Source: Streptomyces sp. NBC_01296
GTDB taxonomy: Bacteria > Actinomycetota > Actinomycetes > Streptomycetales > Streptomycetaceae
Length of the DNA: 64,000 nt
NCBI RefSeq assembly: GCF_035984415.1
Contig: NZ_CP130720.1
Coordinates: forward strand, 372,001-436,000
Reading direction: 5' to 3'
Below the pieces are notes generated by a model that was not told the origin of the DNA, did no database searches, and saw only the letters and a program-made list of their open reading frames with translations. Shown in pieces: positions 1 through 7,884 of this stretch. The position numbers and the translations under genes are program-made. Each line of letters begins with the position of its first letter. Positions within the stretch are counted from its first letter, which is position 1.

Positions 1-248
1 AGCAGCTCCCGTCCGGGGGACGCGGCGGCGGCTCCCGCCGCGTCGACGAGCACCGCCACCGCCCCGCGCGCGAGCGCCGCACTGATGGAGGCGGGGCCGC
101 CGCCGCGGTGGCCGGGTACGGCGATGAAGAGCGAGCCCGGCACCACCCGGTCGACGTCGAAGGTGGTGCCTGCGGTGATCCCCGTCGATTCGGTGTCGCC
201 CTGGATGACGTAGTGCTCATGGCCGGTCAACAACCCGCTCAACTTCAC
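1..248 (-). CDS. MurE-like UDP-MurNAc-tripeptide synthetase, N-terminal part (cut by window edge)
   Basis: The first 82 codons of a minus-strand gene that continues beyond base 1. It starts at GTG (248) with GAAGGGA five bases upstream. Visible residues include LSGLLTGHEHYVIQGD and VVPGSLFIAVPG, the pattern of the MurE N-terminal domain that binds the uridine part of UDP-MurNAc-dipeptide (family knowledge). The ATP-binding and ligase domains lie outside the window. The usual 'D-S-R' stretch reads TFDVDRVVPGSL, so this may be a MurE paralogue rather than the housekeeping enzyme. The role, cytoplasmic peptidoglycan precursor synthesis, is inferred from the N-terminus only. Confidence 0.7.
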   Translation of the reverse strand, partial: MKLSGLLTGHEHYVIQGDTESTGITAGTTFDVDRVVPGSLFIAVPGHRGGGPASISAALARGAVAVLVDAAGAAAASPGREL

Positions 249-785
249 GGTGGTCCCTTCGGAGATGGCTACGGCCTGGCGTGCGGCCCTCGCCTGGCGG
301 CAGCGCCGACGGAGCGTCGGGACTGCGGTGGTGGGGTGGGAAGGGCGATGCGTCCCCCTCGAGGCGCCGGGGGCCGAACGGGGCGCGGTGATCAGCCCGG
401 GCTGCCGGGGCGGGGCCCCGTCGCGAAAGGTGGTGCGGTGGGAGAGAGGCCCGGGCGCGCTGCGGAAGCGCTAGCCGTGACCGTGCAGGACGCCGCGGCC
501 GACCGTGGGGGCCTGGCCGTCAGCGGCGGTCCGGGGGCTGACGCCCGTCCGGACCGCGGAGGCCGCACGCGCGGCAGGGGCGGCCTGCGGCAGGCACTCT
601 CCCGTGACGCGTCGTGTGCGGTTCATAGGCCGAGTGTACGTGCGCTCGCGTGACCCGTACGCCGCATCGGCTCGTCGGCCGCGAAGGTCCACCGCTGCGC
701 GCGGCGTCCGGCATCCACGAGCGCCTGCGGACGGGGGCCGTATTGAGGCAGGCGGCGCTGGCGGCCGGGATCCGGCCCGAGGCGG
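249..785. other. intergenic, no supported gene
   Basis: Overlapping open frames exist on both strands but none has a ribosome binding site or a recognisable family pattern. The stretch is very GC-rich and the frames look like chance opens. It presumably holds the promoter of the MurE-like gene. Confidence 0.4.
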
Positions 786-1268
786 ATGAAGCAGAGCGGG
801 GGCGGCGCCGAGGTGCTCCTGAGTGCTCCCGGTGACCTGCCGCCGCTGCTCATGCTGGACCGCCTGTGCCGCCGGCGCAGAGAAGCCCGAGTGATCGCCG
901 TCGTGAGCGGGCCGCGGTCGGCGGTCGTCTGGGTCCGTATCAGTGGCAGCACCCGTGCCCCGGACACCGGGTACACGATGACCGTCACCTGCGACGAGTC
1001 CGTCGGCCCAGTCGAGCTGTACGCGTCCGCGCTCTACGGATGGGTGTCGTGGTGGCATGAGACCGTCCTGGAGCTGAGGGGCGGGAGAGTGGACGGAGAG
1101 ATGTCGCCGGTGCAGATGCGGGAGCTGCCGTCGCCGCCCGACACGCTGGACATCGTGGCGGCGTGGAGGCCCTACCGGGTCCGCGTCAGTGACATCCACT
1201 GCGAGACCCGACACCAGCTGCCGCCCGAGCCTGCCAAGCCCTACAGCCTTGAACCCGACCCGGAGTGA
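786..1268 (+). CDS. hypothetical protein, 160 aa
   Basis: Not recognised. The frame shows strong G/C preference at third codon positions along its whole length, unlike the overlapping frames, so it is probably coding. No signal peptide or membrane segment is seen. The middle is rich in aromatic residues (YGWVSWWHE near residue 84) and the C-terminus is proline-rich. The start is ATG preceded by a weak GAGGCGG directly upstream. It stands alone between the MurE-like gene and the decayed HNH nuclease. Confidence 0.5.
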   Translation: MKQSGGGAEVLLSAPGDLPPLLMLDRLCRRRREARVIAVVSGPRSAVVWVRISGSTRAPDTGYTMTVTCDESVGPVELYASALYGWVSWWHETVLELRGGRVDGEMSPVQMRELPSPPDTLDIVAAWRPYRVRVSDIHCETRHQLPPEPAKPYSLEPDPE

Positions 1269-1563
1269 ACTGCGCCGGGTGGCTTCCGAGGCTGCGAAAG
1301 CCCAGGCCCACCTCGCCTTCGTGTACGCCTTCACCAACCCCAAAACGGGCCGACGGCGAAATCGCCCCGCCGAGCAGCTCTTGGCCGGACTCCAATATGG
1401 AGGGCGCGCATCGGCCGGCACACCACGGCGAGCAGGATGTTCACCCGCCTGCTACGAGACGAACCGTGCCGTGCTGTTTCCCTGGTGAACTTGCCCGCCC
1501 GGCCGGGTGAGTTCGAGGTCAGGGCCCTTTCGTGCGGCGGGAGGGGCGACTGCAAGGCAGGGC
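1269..1563. other. intergenic, no supported gene
   Basis: Short mixed open frames only. No hairpin, repeat or family pattern was recognised here. Confidence 0.35.
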
Positions 1564-2356
1564 GTGATCAAGAAACTGGTGCGTGGTCTGTCCGCGCCCG
1601 CTCTGACTGTCCTGCCGCTGTTCGGCGGAGTTTCATCTGCCTGGCGCCGTTGGCGTCGGCCCTGCCCTGACTCCGACGCCGGTCTCGGCCTCCGCCTTCC
1701 CTGCTCCGGGTGTGCCGGGTGTCCGTGCTCCGCTGTCGTTGCTCGAAGCGATTGATCAGCTTCCGGTCGTTGAGGAGCAGCGGGCCGGGTGCAAACGGGA
1801 TCTGCACAAGCATTGGGCCAAGGGCCTGAACTCGGGCGACGGCTGTGACATCTGCAAGGAGGTGATCCTGGCGGAGGCGGTCGTGGCTCCGCTGGTGGAG
1901 ACGGGCTGCAAGCTCACCGGCGGCTTCCGGCGCAGCGCGTACGACGACGTGGTCGTCACGGACGCGGCCCGCCTCGACGTGGATCATTTTCGTGCCGTTG
2001 GCAGAGGTGGACTCGGATGGCTACGGGTGGGATGCAGCCCGGCGTCAGGCGTACGCGAACGACCCGGCGTCTGCGGACACCCTGATCGCGTTCTCCGCCG
2101 CCTCGAACCGGTCCAAGGCGGACAAGGACTCGGCGGAGTGGCTGCTGTCGGACGGCTCGTACCACTGCACCTACGCGGCCCTGGGTGGGGACGAAGCTGC
2201 GCTGGGGCCTGTCCGTGGATGAGACCGAGCGCCAAGCCCTGCTGGGGCTGGCGGAGGACTGCCCCACCACCAACGTCGTCTACGACAACCGCAACGAGAC
2301 CGCGGAACCCTTCCGCTGGACCCTGCAAGGGCACCCCGCTCAAGGAGACGACCTGA
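1564..2356 (+). pseudogene. secreted GmrSD-C-like HNH nuclease, frameshifted
   Basis: Conserved blocks of a secreted HNH endonuclease lie in order but in different frames. A signal peptide starts at GTG 1564 (VIKKLVRGLSAPALTVLP). After a frame change near 1650 come LLEAIDQLPVVEEQRAGCKR, GDGCDICKEVILAEAV and LDVDH. An extra T near 1988 shifts the frame again before FVPLAEVDSDGYGWDAARRQ and SNRSKADKDSAEWLLSDG. Another change near 2180 precedes WVGTKLRWGLSVDETERQAL. The DH followed by VPLAE is the metal-binding start of the HNH fold in the GmrSD C-terminal family (known). With at least three shifts no nuclease can be made. The likely ancestor was an exported nuclease of about 240 residues. Confidence 0.8.
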
Positions 2357-2362
2357 CCAACG

Positions 2363-2391
2363 CCCCTCCACGAACCTTTGGGGCGCAGCAC
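2363..2391. repeat. 29-bp direct repeat, left copy
   Basis: Begins CCCCTCCACGAACCTTTG and matches 28 of 29 positions with 4641-4669 in the same orientation. The only difference is G/C at position 19. The two copies bracket the HxlR regulator and MFS transporter. This copy lies directly after the end of the decayed HNH gene. Confidence 0.85.
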
Positions 2392-2406
2392 GGGTTCACC
2401 TGCCGT

Positions 2407-2958
2407 TTACCGCCCTGGCGGCGGCTTCGGGCCCTGGCGTTCCCAACCGGGAGAGCGGATTTCCAGACCGATGTCCGGATTGTGCACCTCCGCCCCGCAG
2501 GTGCGGCAGGTCCAGGCCGCGTCCAGCGGATGGTCGGGGTGGTCCGGCCGGTCCGCCGGGTGGTGCCGCAGTACCACCGGGGGCTCCGGGTCCGGGGACA
2601 GCCAGCGGTCGCCCCAGGCGAGCAGTGCCTGGGTCAGCGGGGCGAGGTCCCGTCCGGCGTCGGTGAGGTGGTACTCGTAGCGCGGCGGGCGCTCGCTGTA
2701 GGGGCGGCGCTCGACCACTCCCGCCGCCTCCAGCGCACGCAACCGGGCGGTGAGGCGGTCCCGCGGCGCGCCGGTGTTGCTGGCGATCCGGTCGAAGCGG
2801 TGGTTGCCGTAGAAGAGCTCACGCACGGCGAGCAGCGCCCACTTCTCGCCGAGGACCTGCAGCGCGGCGGCGATGGAGCAGGGGCGGCCCGGCAGCGGGG
2901 CGGCGGCGTGACGGTGGGTGGTGTGGCCGGCGGAGCTGTCGGCGATGGGCTGGGTCAC
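2407..2958 (-). CDS. HxlR-family transcriptional regulator
   Basis: 183 aa, GTG start at 2958. The winged-helix domain runs from about residue 25 to 115 and has the family's conserved Cys at the domain start (CSIAAALQVLGEKWALLAVR), the recognition helix region (IASNTGAPRDRLTARLRALE) and the wing (RPPRYEYHLTDAGRDL). A C-terminal extension contains WTCRTCGAEV, a possible metal-binding or redox CxxC pair not general to the family. It is divergent from the MFS transporter at 3018 with 59 bases between, the usual layout of a local repressor and its exporter. Target ligand unknown. Confidence 0.9.
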   Translation of the reverse strand: MTQPIADSSAGHTTHRHAAAPLPGRPCSIAAALQVLGEKWALLAVRELFYGNHRFDRIASNTGAPRDRLTARLRALEAAGVVERRPYSERPPRYEYHLTDAGRDLAPLTQALLAWGDRWLSPDPEPPVVLRHHPADRPDHPDHPLDAAWTCRTCGAEVHNPDIGLEIRSPGWERQGPKPPPGR

Positions 2959-2980
2959 TCCACCAGCCTGCCACAGAGGG

Positions 2981-3009
2981 TTGCGTATTCAAACTCACTT
3001 CGCTAGCTT
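2981..3009 (+). promoter_or_regulatory. sigma-70-type promoter of the MFS gene, probably leaderless
   Basis: TTGCGT (2981-2986), 17-base spacer, TAGCTT (3004-3009). A start point seven to nine bases downstream falls at or within two bases of the ATG at 3018, and no Shine-Dalgarno precedes that ATG. This suggests a leaderless message. An HxlR site would have to overlap this short gap. Confidence 0.5.
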
Positions 3010-3017
3010 TCCCGGCC

Positions 3018-4442
3018 ATGGAGATAGTTGGAATATCAAACCCAGTGGCCGAGCCCGGCTACCGGGACCGGCCTCACCGCCGCGCCGCGTTCCTGGTGGT
3101 CGCCGCCGCGGTCTTCGTCGCGAACCTCGACCTGTTCATCGTCAACGTCGCCCTCCCGGCGATGCAGCAGCACTTCCACGGCAGCAGCCTGGCCACCCTC
3201 TCCTGGGTACTGAACGGCTACGCCATCGTCTTCGCCTCGCTGCTGGTCGCCGCCGGGCGGCTGGCGGACCGGGTCGGCCACCGCACGGTGTTCCTCGCCG
3301 GGCTGGCCGTCTTCACCGCCGCGTCCGCGCTCTGCGCGCTCGCCCCCACCGTCGGCTGGCTCGACGCCGCCCGGGTGGTCCAGGCGGCGGGCGCGGCCGC
3401 GCTGATGCCGACCTCGCTGGCGCTGCTGCTGGACGCCACTCCCCCGGCCGAGCGCCCTGGCGCCATCCGGGCCTGGGCCTCCATCGGCGGGATCGCCGCC
3501 GGGCTGGGACCGGTCCTCGGCGGACTGCTGGTCGAGGCCGACTGGCGCTGGGTGTTCATCGCCAACGTCCCGGTCGGCATCGCCGCCCTCGCCGTGGGCG
3601 CACGCGTACTTCCCAGGCTGCGCGGCCGGGAGAACGGGCCGCTGCCCGACCTGTTCGGGGCGGGACTGCTCACCCTCGCCATCGCCGCCCTCGCCGTTGC
3701 CCTGGTCAAGGGCGACGACTGGGGCTGGGGCTCGGCCAGGGTGCTCGGCGGCCTGCTCGCCGCCCTCCTGCTCGCCGGCGGATTCCTGCGCCGCTCCGCG
3801 CGCCACCCGGCCCCGATCATCGAACTGCCGCTGCTGCGCGTGCCCAGCTTCGCCGCGGCCAACACCGCCGCACTGCTGTTCACCGTCGCCTTCGCCGGGA
3901 TGCTGCTGACCTCGGCCCTGTGGTGCCAGCAGATCTGGGGCTACTCGGCGCTGCGCACCGGACTCGCCATCGCCCCGGGGCCGCTGCTGGTGCCGCCGGT
4001 CGCATTGGGCAGCGCCGCGCTGGTGCGCAGGCTGGGACCCGGACGGCTTGCCGCCCTCGGCACCCTGCTGTTCGCCGGCGGCGTCGGCTGGTGGGCCGCC
4101 GCCATCGAGGTCCGCCCCGGCTACGCCACCGAACTGCTCCCCGGGATGCTGCTCACCGGCCTGGGCGTGGGGCTGGTGCTGCCCACGCTGATCGGGGCCG
4201 CGTCGGCGGCGCTGCCGCCCGCGCGCTTCGCCACCGGATCCGCGGTCACCACGATGGCGCGGCAGATCGGAGCCGTGGTGGGCGTCGCCCTGATGGTCAG
4301 TCTGATCGGCACCCCGCACGGGCCCCAGGCCGCACTGGAGGGCTTCCGGCGCGGCTGGACGGCGGTGATCGTGGCGGTGCTGCTGGCCGGCGCGGCCGCC
4401 CTGGTACTTGCCGCCGCCCAGCGCAGGGCGGCGGCAAGGTAG
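3018..4442 (+). CDS. MFS drug transporter, DHA2 (EmrB/QacA) family
   Basis: 474 aa, the usual length for a 14-helix proton-coupled exporter. Seen: a first helix with DLFIVNVALPAMQQ, the motif A loop LADRVGHRTVF near residue 82, and the antiporter motif C region around GPVLGGLLVEADWRWVFI (residues 165-182). Hydrophobic segments continue to the C-terminus, which ends in Ala/Arg. Family members expel hydrophobic cationic or aromatic compounds across the inner membrane (known). The divergent HxlR regulator suggests substrate-induced expression. Confidence 0.93.
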   Translation: MEIVGISNPVAEPGYRDRPHRRAAFLVVAAAVFVANLDLFIVNVALPAMQQHFHGSSLATLSWVLNGYAIVFASLLVAAGRLADRVGHRTVFLAGLAVFTAASALCALAPTVGWLDAARVVQAAGAAALMPTSLALLLDATPPAERPGAIRAWASIGGIAAGLGPVLGGLLVEADWRWVFIANVPVGIAALAVGARVLPRLRGRENGPLPDLFGAGLLTLAIAALAVALVKGDDWGWGSARVLGGLLAALLLAGGFLRRSARHPAPIIELPLLRVPSFAAANTAALLFTVAFAGMLLTSALWCQQIWGYSALRTGLAIAPGPLLVPPVALGSAALVRRLGPGRLAALGTLLFAGGVGWWAAAIEVRPGYATELLPGMLLTGLGVGLVLPTLIGAASAALPPARFATGSAVTTMARQIGAVVGVALMVSLIGTPHGPQAALEGFRRGWTAVIVAVLLAGAAALVLAAAQRRAAAR

Positions 4443-4489
4443 CACTCCCCCACTCCCCCGGGCCCGGTGTGCCCCAGTCGCCGCGCGCC

Positions 4490-4640
4490 ATCGGGGATCC
4501 CGGAGGCCCCGTGGGCGCGGGTGCACACCGCCAGCACCTGGTTCACGCCGATCTCGTTCTACTCGAGGGCCAGCGCCGAGGCGCCCATGTAGAGCCGCCG
4601 GGCGCGGCCCGGCGAGACCAGCCGGACCGCCTCCGCCCAG
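4490..4640 (-). pseudogene. unrecognised gene fragment with an in-frame stop
   Basis: On the minus strand a frame reads WAEAVRLVSPGRARRLYMGA, SALALE, a TAG stop, then NEIGVNQVLAVCTRAHGASG. The composition looks coding but the fragment is interrupted and ends at the right-hand 29-bp repeat. The family was not recognised. Confidence 0.3.
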
Positions 4641-4669
4641 CCCCTCCACGAACCTTTGCGGCGCAGCAC
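4641..4669. repeat. 29-bp direct repeat, right copy
   Basis: Pair of 2363-2391 (28/29 identical, same orientation). It ends four bases before the stop codon of the serine-recombinase stub, so it may be a recombination site or element end linked to that recombinase. Confidence 0.85.
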
Positions 4670-4672
4670 CAG

Positions 4673-5060
4673 TTAGGGCAGGAGGTCGGCGACGGCGGTA
4701 CGGATGGCACCGCGGCTGACGTCGTGGTCGCGGGCGAGGGCCGCGATGGACCGGCCTTCGAGGTACGTGGTGCGGACGGTATCGGTCTTCGCGGCAGAGA
4801 TCGCGGGTCGGCGCCCGCCTTTGCTGCCTTTGGCCTCGGCGGCCCGCAGTCCGTCGTAGGTCAGCTCGCGCTGGAGGTCGCGCTGGAGTTCGCCGGCGGC
4901 GACGAGGGTCTGCACCGTGAACTTCACAATGGAGAGCAGCTCTCCGGTGCGCGGGTGGCGCGCGGTGAGGTCCATCGCGGAGAACGCGCCGTCGTGGATG
5001 CGCAGGGCGAGGACCTGGACCACCCCGACCACGTGCGCGGCGTCGAGCTGTGGCGGGAGA
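4673..5060 (-). pseudogene. serine recombinase (resolvase/invertase) C-terminal remnant
   Basis: The minus frame contains DLTARHPRTGELLSIVKFTV, GELQRDLQRELTYDGLRAAE, AKGSKGGRRPA and a C-terminal HTH (YLEGRSIAALARDHDVSRGA). These match the end of the resolvase catalytic domain, the long E helix and the DNA-binding domain of Tn3-type resolvases (known). The N-terminal part with the catalytic serine is absent, and the frame above about 5060 no longer resembles the family. It is therefore inactive. It lies against the 29-bp repeat. Confidence 0.75.
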
Positions 5061-5146
5061 TCGCCACCTGGGTGGTCGCGGACTTCACGGTCGCGTGAGC
5101 ACTGCCGAGCGGCGACGCGCCGTACTCGGACGGACACGGAACGCGG

Positions 5147-5194
5147 CTGCGCCGCCGGCCGGGCCCCTGACGGGAACCCCGGCCGGCGGCGCAG
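5147..5194 (-). terminator. strong hairpin downstream of the decayed secreted protein
   Basis: Arms 5147-5163 and 5178-5194 are a perfect 17-bp inverted repeat with a 14-base loop. No U-tract follows, as is common in actinomycetes. It sits 13 bases beyond the stop at 5207. Confidence 0.65.
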
Positions 5195-5206
5195 TCGAAC
5201 CCCGGT

Positions 5207-5565
5207 CTAGCCGATGATGTGGGTGAGAGCCGGGTCGGGCGCGGGCGCCGGGCCCGGCTTGTGCTCGCAATACACCTTGCCCTGGATGAACTTGCAGCCC
5301 GGCATGTTCTCCACGTCCCGGACCTGTCGTGCCTGCCCTTCTTACCCTTGCCCTTCTTGTCGTGGTGCTCGGTCTGGCCCGCATGACCACTCGTGGCATG
5401 GCCGGTGCGACCGGACGCGACGGCGGTCACACCAACGGTGTGCGTCGCGGGTGCCGCGAATGCACTGGTGGGCAGCAGCGCCACTGCTCCGATGAAGGCG
5501 GCAGAGACCGCGAACACGCACAACACTGCTTCCGGAACGTGCGGGTCAGGAGGATTCTCCTGGAG
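5207..5565 (-). pseudogene. small secreted lysine/histidine-rich protein, frameshifted
   Basis: A signal peptide (AVLCVFAVSAAFIGAVALLP then TSAFAAPATH) is followed by a basic linker (HHDKKGKGKKGRHD). The frame is then lost, and a second frame continues as VRDVENMPGCKFIQGKVYCE ending in LTHIIG and TAG at 5207. Two cysteines lie in the second half. The residues expected before the signal peptide (RTFRK) are also out of frame. Two indels therefore break a secreted protein of about 110 residues. Function unknown. Confidence 0.6.
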
Positions 5566-5841
5566 CGAGAGGGCGGCGGAGGGGGTGATTCCAGTAGGCC
5601 CGCCGCAGCCGCGGCACGTCACGTCCCCAGATCTCGTCACTTGACAGGCCGGCCACGGGCCGAGAATCGAACACGTGTTGCACACGGACCCTGTCACACG
5701 CCCGTGACAGTCGACGGACACCGTCATGACGTCAGAAGCGCAGGATTTTAAACAAGACAAACGGAACATTTCGCCAGATGTCCCACCTGCTTCCGAGGCC
5801 GTGAGCAGTGATGACCGTTCCGATCCGTCGGAGGAAATCTC

Positions 5842-6072
5842 ATGAGCCTCACCCTCACCACCCCGATCGTCGAGACCCCCGCACTGACCCTGGCCCCGCG
5901 CGAGCAGGAGGCCCTGGAACACATCGCCGCAGGACGTACGTACCTGCAGACCGCCCGCCACATGGGACTCTCGAAGCACACCGTCGACGCCTACCTCCGC
6001 CGCATCCGCGCCAAGCTGGGCATCAACACCACCGCGGAACTGACCCGCCTGGCCATCGCCCTCGGCCTGTGA
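5842..6072 (+). CDS. stand-alone LuxR-type HTH protein, 76 aa
   Basis: The ATG at 5842 has GGAGGAAA eight bases upstream. Almost the whole protein is one LuxR/GerE DNA-binding domain: LAPREQEALEHIAAGRT, then the recognition helix LSKHTVDAYLRRIRAKLGIN and TTAELTRLAIALGL. There is no receiver or sensor domain. Single-domain LuxR proteins of this size are common in Streptomyces, and their targets are mostly unknown. The upstream 190 bases hold an unusually AT-rich patch (about 5735-5775) suitable for a promoter. Confidence 0.85.
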   Translation: MSLTLTTPIVETPALTLAPREQEALEHIAAGRTYLQTARHMGLSKHTVDAYLRRIRAKLGINTTAELTRLAIALGL

Positions 6073-6130
6073 CCGCCGGCTAGGACTTGTCCGGTCGATC
6101 ATGTGACTACTCCACACCCGGGTCGTTGAT

Positions 6131-6262
6131 GTGGACATGGGGCGGGGTGATCTAAGCAATGCCGAGTGGGAACGGCTACGGCCGTTCCTGCCGGTCAGCA
6201 ACAGGCGCTGTGCCAGGTGGCGGGACCACCGGCAGGTGATCGACGGGATTCGCGGTTCGGCG
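6131..6262 (+). pseudogene. IS5-family transposase, N-terminal stub
   Basis: GRGDLSNAEWERLRPFLPVS and CARWRDHRQVIDGI match the N-terminus of IS5-type DDE transposases. Homology stops near 6260, where antisense MFS-like sequence begins. Only about 42 residues remain. Confidence 0.75.
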
Positions 6263-6760
6263 GCCGGGACGCGGCTCAGTACGTCGGTGTTCCCCGGCGA
6301 GAAGACCAGGCCCAGGCCGAGGCCGCCCGTAGCCATGCCGGGGACGTCGGCCCCGTAGCCGATGCGCGGCAGTGTCAGCGCCCATATGAGGGTGCCGAGG
6401 GCGGCGATGGCCATGCGGTCAGCAGCAGGGGCCGTGGCCCGGTGGGTCGTACCAGCGTGTGCCGCAGCAACTCCAGCTTCACCAACGGGTCCTGCGATCG
6501 CAGTCGGCTGGCGACGAATATTCCCGTGACGAGCAGCTGCTGTACGTCATGACCCCCGGTGAACCCTGCCACCGCAAGGGCACCGAAAGTGACCGTGCCG
6601 ACGGTGTCGATCAGCTTCGCACCGTCGGGGCGGCCACCGGAAACGGTCGGGGCGAGCGATCCGAGGAAGGCGGCCAGGGCGGCGATGCCAACGGCGGAGG
6701 TCCCGAGGTTCGAGGATGGCCTCTCGTCTGTCGAACGATGCGGAAAACCGTGACAGCACA
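6262..6760 (-). pseudogene. MFS transporter remnant, frameshifted
   Basis: The minus strand reads, in two frames, SNLGTSAVGIAALAAFLGSL, DTVGTVTFGALAVAGFTGG, QDPLVKLELLRHTLVR, then MAIAALGTLIWALTLPRIGY and GGLGLGLVFSPGNTDVLSRV. The last block is the style of DHA2-type exporters. Both ends are missing and the frame changes near 6400. The IS5 stub abuts its C-terminal end. Confidence 0.55.
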
Positions 6761-7086
6761 ACCGGATCCGGCTGTGGCAGGCCGGTCGCCGGACTCGTCC
6801 ACTGCATGTCGGCCGTGCCGCCGATCGGATCGCCCTCGGGCAGCGGCCGGTCCTGGAACTCGGCGTCGGGTAGTGGTCGCGGATGAGCTGGACCGCGTCA
6901 GTTCCGTGATGGCGACCCGTAGGAGTGGGTCGGGTTCGCCGTGGAGCCGCTGTGCCTGGATGACGCACTGCAGGCCGGATGTGACAGCTAGACCGATCCC
7001 AGACCCGGGTCGATGGCGAGGCCCCGGGCGTCAACCCGGGGCCATTGTCTTGCCCACCGGCGACGGGCGGGGGGAATATCTGTACC
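6761..7086. other. degraded sequence, no intact gene
   Basis: A minus-strand stretch can be read as LIRDHYPDAEFQDRPLPEGD and MQWTSPATGLPQPDP in shifting frames, suggesting another dead gene, unrecognised. No intact frame was found. Confidence 0.3.
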
Positions 7087-7115
7087 CGCGGTCTGAGAAT
7101 TTAACAGACCCCGCG
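7087..7115 (+). promoter_or_regulatory. hairpin upstream of the cold-shock gene
   Basis: Arms CGCGGTCTG (7087-7095) and CAGACCCCGCG (7105-7115) pair with one bulged C around an AT-rich loop. It lies about 240 bases before the cold-shock start codon, within an unusually AT-rich leader (7180-7280). This could be part of a long structured 5' untranslated region, as cold-shock genes often have, or the end of an upstream transcript. Confidence 0.35.
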
Positions 7116-7356
7116 AGGAGACTTTTTGCAACCGGCTGTGGGGCGGAAGTATTTAGCGCAAACAAGCCGCCGCAGCGTGCTACTGTCGATCTCGGTTGCA
7201 GTTTTGATACCCAAAATCTTCGAGCATCTCCAGCCGGTCTCCACACCGCCGAGAATGACTTTATATTTCCCGGTCATTTTCCGGGCGGGGCATCATCGCG
7301 GCGACACGGTGTCTGCATGGCGTGGATTCCGGTGTACTGTCTCGAGGAGATATGAC

Positions 7357-7560
7357 ATGGCTACTGGCACCGTGAAGTGGTTCAACGCGGCAAAGGGATT
7401 CGGCTTCATCGAGCAGGACGGTGGCGGCGACGACGTGTTCGCCCACTTCTCGAACATCTCGGCCGCAGGCTTCCGTGAGCTGCTCGAAGGCCAAAAGGTG
7501 ACTTTCGACGTCGCGCAGGGCCAGAAGGGCCCGACGGCCGAGAACATCGTTCCCGTCTGA
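7357..7560 (+). CDS. cold-shock protein (CspA family), 67 aa
   Basis: One complete cold-shock domain: [20 protein letters not shown] contains RNP1 (KGFGFIE), VFAHFSNI is RNP2, and ENIVPV closes the barrel. Start ATG 7357 with GAGGAGA upstream. These proteins are cytoplasmic single-stranded nucleic-acid binders that melt mRNA structure (known). A strong terminator follows at 7577 and a DEAD-box helicase comes next, a pairing that suggests joint service in RNA handling at low temperature (inference). Confidence 0.97.
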   Translation: MATGTVKWFNAAKGFGFIEQDGGGDDVFAHFSNISAAGFRELLEGQKVTFDVAQGQKGPTAENIVPV

Positions 7561-7576
7561 CGCTGACGCGTACTTC

Positions 7577-7618
7577 GCAGCTGGGGCCCGCATCCCTCGG
7601 GGTGCGGGCCCCAGCTGC
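7577..7618 (+). terminator. terminator after the cold-shock gene
   Basis: Twenty-base arms 7577-7596 and 7599-7618 pair with one G-U wobble and a minimal loop. It starts 17 bases after the stop codon. Confidence 0.85.
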
Positions 7619-7884
7619 ACGTATTTCCCCGCAGTGGTTCCCGCCTGCGGACGCATGCTTCACGGTTGCGGCCTCCTGGTCTCCACGAGGCCGCCCTCTT
7701 CGACCGGCTCCCCGGATTTCCCATCCACCCGACGCCGCCCCTTCAGCACCGGCACCCGTACGGATTTCCCGCGGGCCGGCCGCGCTTTCGTATTCCATTC
7801 GGCCCGTTCTCGTAATTCTCTGCGCCCCTCTTGTGCTGCGGGAGTTCCTTGATGCGTGCCGCGTCAAGGAAGGTGAGGTTCTGA

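Noticed and set aside
471..1421. 316-codon minus-strand frame near the left end
   Set aside because: No ribosome binding site, no family pattern, and it covers the better-supported plus-strand ORF at 786.
3036..4649. 537-codon open frame antisense to the MFS transporter
   Set aside because: Shadow of the real gene in high-GC DNA. Low-complexity Gly/Arg-rich product with no motif.
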